Shown here piece after piece: positions 1 through 5,603 of a DNA stretch of 7,491 nucleotides (the stretch's first letter is position 1; each line of letters opens with the position of its first letter). Position numbers and translations under genes: made by a program. The notes beneath the pieces are model-generated. The model was given only the letters and a program-made list of their open reading frames with translations, ran no database searches and was not told the origin of the DNA. This DNA comes from Treponema sp. UBA1793. Its GTDB lineage: Bacteria > Spirochaetota > Spirochaetia > Treponematales > Treponemataceae. The DNA is taken from positions 1 through 7,491 of the forward strand of contig DCFX01000091.1 of NCBI GenBank assembly GCA_002314445.1, in the 5' to 3' direction.

Positions 1-1649
1 ACGGGGAACCGCTCACCCTGCCTGCTCAGGATGCCCTCCCCGCCCTGCTCCACAATACACAGGGCTTTGAAGATGATACAGGAGCGGTACCCGTTGCAGT
101 ACTTGCAGGCATAACGGCAGACACACTCGTAAAAGACTACGGCTATGAGCCGGAGGAAGCGGAAGCTTCCCTGAAAACACTCGGGAACTATGCGCTCCCG
201 AAAGTACAGGCCTCACACTACGAATCCATTGCACCGGACCTTACCGCAGCAATAGGCAGCGGCAAAACAGTGAAGACGCTCAGGCGCAACATGAAGAAGC
301 TGGCGGAGACAATTAATAAACGAGCAAAGGACTCCTCCGGCATAATGACAGAACAGTCAGCCTGGAATGATGCTGATACAGTCATGCTCTCTTCACCGGC
401 AGACAGCGGGACGGTCAGAGTCCTGCATAACACGCAGGGCTTTGAGGACGGCGGCTCAGCCGTACCGCTCATGCAGCTTGCAGGCATAACGGCAGACACA
501 CTCGTAAAGGACTACGGCTATAAGCCGGAGGAAGCGGAAGCTTCCGTGCGGACACTCGGGAATTACGCACTCCCGAAAGTACAGGCCGCTCACTATGAAT
601 CCATTGCACCGGACCTTACAGCCGCAATAGGCAGCGGTAAAACAGTAAAGACGCTCAGGCGCAACATGAGGAAATTTGCGGAAACAGTTAATAAACGCGC
701 TCCCGTTTCAGATACAGGGATTGCAGAACAGGATGCAGGACAAAATGAAGACACAGTCCTGCTGACTACACCTGCACGAAGCGGGGCACTCACCCTGCTC
801 CACAGCACGGAAGGGTTCAGCGGCGGCAGCACTGTTCCCCTTTCGCAGCTTGCAGGCATAACGCCAGGCACACTCGTAAGCGATTACGGCTACGCACCGG
901 AAGAAGCGGAAGAAGCAGTCCGCACGCTCGGAAGCTATGCGCTCCCGCAGGTGCAGGCATCCCGGTACAATGCCATTGCACCGCAGATAACACACCTGCT
1001 GGGACAGGGAAAGACCGCAGGCGCATTCAGGAATAACATCAGCCGCATTGCAGACTCATACAGCATGCCGCAGCATGCAGGCAGCATACAATCATCAGGC
1101 ACGGGGGAAGGTTCAAACCTTACACCGTTCATGCAGCTGTTCGGCACACCGCAGGGAAAGGCCGTCCCGCTTTCATTCGGCAGCGGGTCTCATCATGCAT
1201 ACACGGACTCCATACCGTCAGGCTTACAGGAACCGGACGGATACAGCGGAACGGGTAACACTGCAGAAATTCTTTCCGCAGGCAGTACGGTACAGACAGA
1301 AAAGTCCCCTGCAGCAGAAGGCATCATGAGCGGCTCTGCGTTTACAAACACATCCGTACCTGAAAGCATGCGCGCAGCACCAACCTCTCCCCACCTCTAC
1401 AACAACATGCCCGTGGACACACCCTCACTCACACCTGAGGACAGGGAAGAAGCACGCATGGCACGCATCAACGCAAACTACGAACACGACAGGGCAGCCC
1501 TTGCACGGGAAAAGACTCCCGCACTCGCAAGAAGCGACACACACGACGTAGGACATGCCGAAGGGATGGAAGAAACGGGAAATATCGATAAAACAGCTTC
1601 TGAAATCAACAGGGATATTTTAAATCAGCTAAGGGCTGACTGGAACTGA
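1..1649 (+). CDS. Long tandem-repeat protein, 5'-truncated by the window edge
   Basis: The frame is open from the first complete codon at position 3 to a TGA at 1647-1649, giving 548 visible residues; the true start lies upstream. Residues 1 to about 355 form three tandem units with an exact 125-residue period. Each unit carries a core like HNTQGFED, then AGITADTLVKDYGY, PEEAEAS and SGKTVKTLRRNM. The first two are nearly identical and the third has diverged. Residues from about 356 to 548 form a Ser/Thr/Gly/Pro-rich tail with little predicted order, ending in a charged segment (EDREEARMARINANYEHDR and beyond). No signal peptide or membrane segment is visible in this part. I do not recognise the family. 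The gene ends 2 bp before the DUF4157 gene, which suggests one operon. The second long gene, starting at 5604, shares the PEEAEAS motif region, so the two may be paralogues. A GTG at 270 is only an internal codon. A structural, adhesin-like or cargo role is possible but unsupported. Confidence 0.85.
   Translation, partial: GEPLTLPAQDALPALLHNTQGFEDDTGAVPVAVLAGITADTLVKDYGYEPEEAEASLKTLGNYALPKVQASHYESIAPDLTAAIGSGKTVKTLRRNMKKLAETINKRAKDSSGIMTEQSAWNDADTVMLSSPADSGTVRVLHNTQGFEDGGSAVPLMQLAGITADTLVKDYGYKPEEAEASVRTLGNYALPKVQAAHYESIAPDLTAAIGSGKTVKTLRRNMRKFAETVNKRAPVSDTGIAEQDAGQNEDTVLLTTPARSGALTLLHSTEGFSGGSTVPLSQLAGITPGTLVSDYGYAPEEAEEAVRTLGSYALPQVQASRYNAIAPQITHLLGQGKTAGAFRNNISRIADSYSMPQHAGSIQSSGTGEGSNLTPFMQLFGTPQGKAVPLSFGSGSHHAYTDSIPSGLQEPDGYSGTGNTAEILSAGSTVQTEKSPAAEGIMSGSAFTNTSVPESMRAAPTSPHLYNNMPVDTPSLTPEDREEARMARINANYEHDRAALAREKTPALARSDTHDVGHAEGMEETGNIDKTASEINRDILNQLRADWN
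3..374 (+). repeat. Tandem repeat unit 1 (125 aa, 375 bp period)
   Basis: This is the first unit of the coding repeat, missing its first codon at the window edge. The HNTQGF core is at 51-68 and recurs at 426 and 801, exactly 375 bp apart each time. The DNA around 105-170 is almost identical to 480-545, which points to recent duplication of units 1 and 2. The unit boundary is my choice; any phase of the 375 bp period is equally valid. Confidence 0.9.
375..749 (+). repeat. Tandem repeat unit 2 (125 aa)
   Basis: Second unit, closest to unit 1. They share long identical nucleotide runs, including synonymous positions, in the AGITADTLVKDYGY and SGKTVKTLRRNM segments. The linker at its start (DTVMLSSPADSG) differs from the matching part of unit 1, so the variation is concentrated in the linker. 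Confidence 0.9.
750..1070 (+). repeat. Tandem repeat unit 3, diverged and shortened
   Basis: Third unit, in register with the other two (HSTEGF at 801). It keeps PEEAEEAVRTLG and GQGKTAGAFRNN but has many substitutions, for example SRYNAIAPQ in place of SHYESIAPD. Similarity fades after about 1070, where the low-complexity tail begins. A diverged last unit is common where unit exchange is limited to internal copies. Confidence 0.8.
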
Positions 1650-1651
1650 CT

Positions 1652-2374
1652 ATGGCACGAACAGAAGAAAACATAATGACATTGCAGGAAGCATGCGGTA
1701 TCTATTCTGAACTTGCTTCCGCAACGGCAATCATTGCCAAAGCAAACTCATTTTTCAAAAAGAATTCCCATTATCTGGAATATATCCAGAAACCAGAAAA
1801 ACATGATCCTCTCACGATAAAATTCCAGCATGCATCTGCACGTCTCAACAGGAATCCGGAAGAAGACCGGGTATTCCCCATGGAAACGGTTCAGATAATA
1901 AGCCATAACACAACCCACAACGATGACCTTGAATCTGCAATACTTCACGCAGGTCCGTCTGCGGATGAATTTGCACGTTCGATGAACGCTCTTGCCATAA
2001 CAATCGGACGCGATATCTATTTCCGTAACGGAGCGTACCGCCCGGAAACGGAGGAAGGACGTTCCGTCCTTGCCCATGAGCTCACACATGTCCAGCAGTA
2101 TGAAGACAGGCGGATTACAAAATCGGGCAGCATGGAAACACTTGAGGCAGAGGCATATGGTGAAGAGCAGAAAGAAGTATATGATCCTGACCCGTATATC
2201 AGTATACAGTCAGGAAACAGCATATACCGTATAAGGACATCCCGTTACAAAAGGCTTATCAAACTTGCCGCTGAACAGATAGAAGAATGGATAGAGGAAC
2301 AGAAGCACACGCTGAGTGAAGAAAACTATCTTGACCTGCTCTGCAGGTACCAGCAGCTTACAGGAGCACAATAA
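1652..2374 (+). CDS. DUF4157-domain protein (eCIS-associated metallopeptidase-like)
   Basis: This is a 240-residue protein. Residues about 90-150 match the DUF4157 pattern as I know it: a phrase like ADEFARSMNALAITIGRDIYF, then a GAYRPETEEGR turn and the zinc-site helix AHELTHVQQ. The HExxH motif is H142, E143 and H146, and a downstream LEAEA (E165 or E167) could supply the third ligand, so the active site looks intact. DUF4157 is known to be enriched in and near toxins of extracellular contractile injection systems, usually fused to an effector. Here it stands alone directly upstream of one. The last 50 residues are helical and charged. The start at 1652 lies 2 bp after the previous stop with only a distant AGGG; an in-frame ATG at 1676 is the alternative. 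There is no signal peptide. The proposed role is processing or loading of the next gene's product (inference); true peptidase activity is not shown. Confidence 0.92.
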   Translation: MARTEENIMTLQEACGIYSELASATAIIAKANSFFKKNSHYLEYIQKPEKHDPLTIKFQHASARLNRNPEEDRVFPMETVQIISHNTTHNDDLESAILHAGPSADEFARSMNALAITIGRDIYFRNGAYRPETEEGRSVLAHELTHVQQYEDRRITKSGSMETLEAEAYGEEQKEVYDPDPYISIQSGNSIYRIRTSRYKRLIKLAAEQIEEWIEEQKHTLSEENYLDLLCRYQQLTGAQ

Positions 2375-4779
2375 TGGAAAATCTTGAAATAGACAGGAGT
2401 TCCGCAGCAGATACCATATTTACCACAATGCTCGAATTCGACAATACGCTGGCGGGCTATTTTTCAGAGTACAACAGTGAAAACGCAGAACATATGACTA
2501 CCGATAAAATCTCAATTGCACTTGACTCTTCCAACCTGCATGCGGCTGTCACTGCTGACGGTTTCCGGAACGAAATGCTTGCAGGGCTGAACGCTGCAGG
2601 ACTTGAAGAGCTTATGGGAAAATGCAGGACGCTGGCCGAAAATTATTCACTGGCATCCTTCTCATCATATCCATCCGGTGCAATAAAAATAAAAGTTTCC
2701 GTCATCGACGATTTCAGGAACAGGATAAAAACAGAAGCACTTGCACGCCTTCAGGAAAACATACACGCACTGCCTGATATACAGCAGGAGATGCTTGCAG
2801 AGGCTGAGACAGCAGGGACGGGAAAGGGAATACTCGGCGATGCACTGCGGGCAAAAACGGAATATACAGAAAAAGTCATGAGACTGTCTGAACTGAATGC
2901 AAAAAAGACAGCAACACAAAGCCACGATGCATATATTCCGGGGACGGGACTGTCTGCAGCAGAAATGACGGAAATGACGGAAACAGCAGCACGGATGAAA
3001 GAACTGGCGGCCGCATACCCGCTTATGCATTTCCTGAGCGGAAAAAATAAACCGTCCGTGCTTAAAAAAGAAATTAACAAAGCGTGCAGCAAAGTTGCAA
3101 AGGCACAGGAAAATGCAGCACTCCAGATTACGTCAGGGACATTTCCTGTATGGGAAATAACACCGGTCGTAAATGCGGTCATGCAGTCTTTTACCAAAAC
3201 GGAACAGGCTGAAATAGCTGCATGGATTGCAAAGCAGAAACATATTGAAACAATCAAAGGCATATTCAGCTTTGCAATACCCGTTGCATGTGCAATAGCC
3301 TGTTTCTTCCTGCCGGGAGGTGCATCATACGGGCTGCTGCTCATACGGGCAGGCATCCAGACGGTAAATGCAATTGCCGGGGTATCTGCAGGCATCAGCG
3401 ATTTCAGTAGTGCTGCATTCAGCAAAAACCTGAATTATGCGCAGGTATTCAGCCCTGAAGACAGGAAAATCATCGAAAGCTCAGGACTGACAGCTGTTGA
3501 TATACAATACATACTGGGAGTTGTTTCTCTGGCAGCAGGTGCTGTTGATGCAGTCGATGCTGCAAAGGCAATGAAACTGGTAGGAAAACTGGACGAACTT
3601 GATAATACTACCCGGATAATACTAAAAAAGGCAGACAAACAAGGATATGTATTATTTGAGTCATGTCCAAATGAAGCACTGGGGAAGCTTGGCAGACTTC
3701 CGGAATCAAATTCTCTTGCAATTATACGTATGGATAATGCCGTAATGTACGTAAACGCCATAGGAAAATCGTCCAGTCCTGCGCTCATACGGAATCTATC
3801 AAAACTTGACGCGGACAGTATACCGACAGCACTAAACTTCTTTCCACAGAATCCTAATACAAATGTCATCTGGCTCGGAATGGATACCATTGAACCTGAA
3901 AAAGTACTTACGAGTTCCGAAAATGTAATTAAAAAATACAATAACATGACAGAGGATGTTAATATATCGCTCAAATTTTCAGATAAAGCAAAGGACGTCG
4001 AAACTAAAATGAATACACTTCTGAACTCGACTACCTCTTTTGATGACAGTGAACTGGTTGCCCTGCTGAAAGAAACACTGCCGCCGGGAGAACGATTAAC
4101 GCCGAGAACAGCATATTTCCGCGTTCAGACCAGTGAGCACGGAACTTTTGCCGCACCTGACAAACCCTTTGCATGGGTCACTGACCCGTATATAATGGCA
4201 GGAAAGAGAATGCCTGATGATTTTATGCGTGCAGTTGGATATAATGAATCAGTGATGGGGAAAGAAAATATCTATCTTGATATTGTTCTATTCAAAGACA
4301 GCTCTACTGCAGAAAAATTTGTTCCTGACAAAGTTATTGATTGGGATGAGATAAAAGAAAAATTTGTAGAAGGTATAAACAAAACTTTATCATCTGGCAA
4401 TAAAAAAGCTGTAGAAAAAATCAATACCGTAATCCCAGATTTGATTACAGATAACAAAATAGATGAAGCTGTTCTTGAAAAGAATTATTTTACCTATTTC
4501 CGAAATAGACTGGCGGGTAGAAATCTTCCAACAGGAAATTTGAAAGACATGGAAAATCTAATTTATGACTATACAGGAGCAAGCAATCTATTTGCAGGAA
4601 GTGGAGTTACCATCAATGAACAAGGTTTAGGAAATATAGAACGGGCTTATCTTAATTCAAATGAATTTAATATAAGCAAAATGCGTGACTATAGAAATGT
4701 AAAAATATTCAGATTTGAAGTCAAAAATGACACAGAAAGCGGAGTTAAACGCATATATATAAAAGAGGTAAAACAATGA
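2374..4779 (+). CDS. Modular candidate effector/toxin, 801 aa
   Basis: The ATG overlaps the previous stop by one base (TAATG) and has an AGGAG at 2362-2366 with 7-base spacing, so the start is well supported. Residues 1-290 are mostly helical and rich in Ala, Glu and Lys. A hydrophobic block follows at about 297-341 (FSFAIPVACAIACFFLPGG, then a second apolar stretch), and another at about 380-391 (ILGVVSLAAGAV). Such mid-protein hydrophobic segments before a variable C-terminus are typical of polymorphic toxins. Residues about 569-610 (TPRTAYFRVQ, PFAWVTDPY) look like the start of a compact domain. From about residue 628 the DNA becomes strongly AT-rich up to the stop. I do not recognise the C-terminal domain; an ADP-ribosyltransferase-like fold crossed my mind but no diagnostic triad can be assigned. 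There is no signal peptide, which is compatible with delivery by an injection apparatus. The 4-bp overlap with a small downstream gene supports a toxin and immunity pairing (inference). Confidence 0.8.
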   Translation: MENLEIDRSSAADTIFTTMLEFDNTLAGYFSEYNSENAEHMTTDKISIALDSSNLHAAVTADGFRNEMLAGLNAAGLEELMGKCRTLAENYSLASFSSYPSGAIKIKVSVIDDFRNRIKTEALARLQENIHALPDIQQEMLAEAETAGTGKGILGDALRAKTEYTEKVMRLSELNAKKTATQSHDAYIPGTGLSAAEMTEMTETAARMKELAAAYPLMHFLSGKNKPSVLKKEINKACSKVAKAQENAALQITSGTFPVWEITPVVNAVMQSFTKTEQAEIAAWIAKQKHIETIKGIFSFAIPVACAIACFFLPGGASYGLLLIRAGIQTVNAIAGVSAGISDFSSAAFSKNLNYAQVFSPEDRKIIESSGLTAVDIQYILGVVSLAAGAVDAVDAAKAMKLVGKLDELDNTTRIILKKADKQGYVLFESCPNEALGKLGRLPESNSLAIIRMDNAVMYVNAIGKSSSPALIRNLSKLDADSIPTALNFFPQNPNTNVIWLGMDTIEPEKVLTSSENVIKKYNNMTEDVNISLKFSDKAKDVETKMNTLLNSTTSFDDSELVALLKETLPPGERLTPRTAYFRVQTSEHGTFAAPDKPFAWVTDPYIMAGKRMPDDFMRAVGYNESVMGKENIYLDIVLFKDSSTAEKFVPDKVIDWDEIKEKFVEGINKTLSSGNKKAVEKINTVIPDLITDNKIDEAVLEKNYFTYFRNRLAGRNLPTGNLKDMENLIYDYTGASNLFAGSGVTINEQGLGNIERAYLNSNEFNISKMRDYRNVKIFRFEVKNDTESGVKRIYIKEVKQ

Positions 4780-5309
4780 ACGAAAATTTCTCCTTTTCAA
4801 TCATGGAAGAAAATAAAACTGATGAATTAATAATAAAAGGTGCTATGGATTATAATCCAAAGTCAATATATCTAAAAAAATACAGTATTTCATGGATAAT
4901 AACAACTCTACGAAATATGACAGAAAAAGATTATAATACATATAATCTCGAAAGAGAAATTGAAACATCCGACTATTATTTATCGGTGTCATTGCATGTA
5001 CATGACGATAATTATTCATGGCTGGATATATTTCCGATATGGGAAAATAAGGCAAAAAAACATGCCCCTATAGAAATTCCTTACAATTCATCGAATAAAA
5101 ATCTTCTTATGGGAGAATTCATAGAACCTTTTCTTACTGCACTGGAAAAATATATTTCAGAGGAAGAACGGGCGAAACTTCCCAAGCCATGGCCTGATAA
5201 TATGACACGGGAGCAATGGGAAGAATACAGGAAGAACAAACCGAAGGGAAATGGAAAGTCAAAAATAACTTTTGTAAAAGAAATAAAACCTGAAGATTAT
5301 TTCAAATAA
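4776..5309 (+). CDS. Candidate immunity protein, 177 aa, unrecognised family
   Basis: The start codon lies inside the previous gene's end (ATGA overlap), with GAGGT at 4765-4769 and 6-base spacing, so translation is probably coupled. The protein is small, acidic to neutral, without signal peptide or membrane segments. It is rich in aromatic residues (for example DYYLSVSLHVHDDNYSWLDI at about 69-88) and ends in a basic, Pro- and Lys-rich tail. GC is only about 25% in its first 150 bases, against more than 55% in the repeat genes, and codon use differs accordingly. Position, size, overlap and composition match an immunity gene for the toxin upstream; this is inference from context, because no known immunity family is recognised. 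A chaperone or a second toxin fragment are less likely alternatives. Confidence 0.75.
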   Translation: MNENFSFSIMEENKTDELIIKGAMDYNPKSIYLKKYSISWIITTLRNMTEKDYNTYNLEREIETSDYYLSVSLHVHDDNYSWLDIFPIWENKAKKHAPIEIPYNSSNKNLLMGEFIEPFLTALEKYISEEERAKLPKPWPDNMTREQWEEYRKNKPKGNGKSKITFVKEIKPEDYFK

Positions 5310-5376
5310 TAATAGTGGAAAGATATTTATGAAACACGTTATTATTCCAATACTGTAAAATTCTTTAAAAGTACTT

Positions 5377-5386
5377 TATATAAAAT
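5377..5386 (+). promoter_or_regulatory. Possible -10 element (TATATAAAAT)
   Basis: An AT-rich run contains TATATA and the near-consensus TAAAAT. No good -35 box is found at the expected distance, so this is weak. If used, transcription would begin near 5392 and leave a leader of about 210 bases before the 5604 gene. Confidence 0.2.
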
Positions 5387-5400
5387 TAATTCTGTTTCTT

Positions 5401-5459
5401 TATGCAGATGTTACACAAACAAATCCTCACGTATCTTCTGCATATTTATTGTTTTTTTA
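5401..5459 (+). terminator. Possible intrinsic terminator with long loop
   Basis: TATGCAGA (5401-5408) and TCTGCATA (5437-5444) form a perfect 8-bp inverted repeat, followed by a T-rich run that includes seven consecutive Ts at about 5452-5458. The 28-base loop and low stem GC make it weaker than a normal rho-independent terminator. It would end the operon after the candidate immunity gene. Confidence 0.3.
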
Positions 5460-5474
5460 TTCTCCCCGCACAAG

Positions 5475-5545
5475 GGATTGCAGGGGCACGCGGAGCGTGT
5501 ACCGGAGCAAAGCGGAGGTATGGAGCCGGAAGGCGGAACCCCGGA
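5475..5545 (+). promoter_or_regulatory. GGA-dense leader segment, possible CsrA/RsmA-type target
   Basis: Eight GGA triplets fall within 71 bases, at 5475, 5492, 5504, 5514, 5522, 5528, 5535 and 5543. At least one sits exactly in a hairpin loop (CACGC, GGA, GCGTG at 5487-5499), and another in a GCC-GGAA-GGC tetraloop hairpin (5525-5534). CsrA/RsmA proteins bind GGA in RNA hairpin loops, and leaders or sponge RNAs with many such sites are known. Involvement of CsrA here is inference; no csrA gene is in the window. Confidence 0.35.
5487..5499 (+). repeat. Inverted repeat with GGA triloop
   Basis: CACGC and GCGTG pair around a GGA loop, with a possible flanking G-U pair at 5486/5500. The centre reads GCGGAGC, the GC-GNA-GC mini-hairpin type known to be unusually stable as single-stranded DNA. 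Confidence 0.7.
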
Positions 5546-5553
5546 AAGCCCGG

Positions 5554-5570
5554 TTTCTGCGAAGCAGAAA
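5554..5570 (+). repeat. Inverted repeat with GAA triloop (GCGAAGC core)
   Basis: TTTCTGC (5554-5560) and GCAGAAA (5564-5570) pair perfectly around GAA. The core GCGAAGC at 5559-5565 is the well-known exceptionally stable DNA mini-hairpin sequence. Its arms TTTCTG and CAGAAA recur at 5625-5630 and 5640-5645, so alternative pairing is possible. Confidence 0.75.
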
Positions 5571-5588
5571 TGCGCCCGTATATAAAAC

Positions 5589-5594
5589 AGAGGG
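5589..5594 (+). promoter_or_regulatory. Ribosome binding site (AGAGGG) setting the 5604 start
   Basis: AGAGGG lies 9 bases before the ATG at 5604. This favours 5604 over the in-frame ATG at 5661, whose upstream bases are locked in a perfect hairpin and lack a Shine-Dalgarno match. Confidence 0.6.
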
Positions 5595-5603
5595 CATTAA
5601 AAA

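Larger units (their letters stand above)
5310..5603 (+). other. Intergenic leader: AT-rich half, then GGA-rich structured half
   Basis: This 294-bp gap holds no convincing gene. From 5310 to about 5460 it is AT-rich and includes a possible promoter and terminator. From about 5471 to 5603 it turns GC-rich and contains several hairpins and many GGA triplets, ending in the Shine-Dalgarno site of the 5604 gene. The abrupt change in composition suggests that the second half belongs with the downstream gene, while the first half belongs with the AT-rich toxin and immunity module. Confidence 0.7.

Noticed and set aside
218..871. Two similar minus-strand reading frames (218-499 and 593-871)
   Set aside because: They resemble each other only because they lie opposite the 375-bp coding repeat; they have no independent support.
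3..1070. CRISPR-like array
   Set aside because: The repeats are 375 bp long, contiguous and in frame with protein-level conservation; there are no short repeats with unique spacers.
270..1649. GTG at 270 as the gene start of the first protein
   Set aside because: The same frame is open to position 3 and encodes the first repeat unit upstream, so 270 is an internal valine codon.
2960..2992. Short 9-base tandem repeat (GAAATGACG) in the effector gene
   Set aside because: Only two full copies, in frame, encoding TEMTE; too short to mean more than local low complexity.
2751..3425. Minus-strand reading frame of 224 codons
   Set aside because: It lies opposite the well-supported 801-residue gene, has a biased Ala/Ser/Cys-rich composition and no ribosome binding context.
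4060..4320. Assignment of the effector tip as an ADP-ribosyltransferase
   Set aside because: The YFRVQ and FAWVTD segments are suggestive, but I could not place the full set of catalytic residues, so no enzyme name is given.
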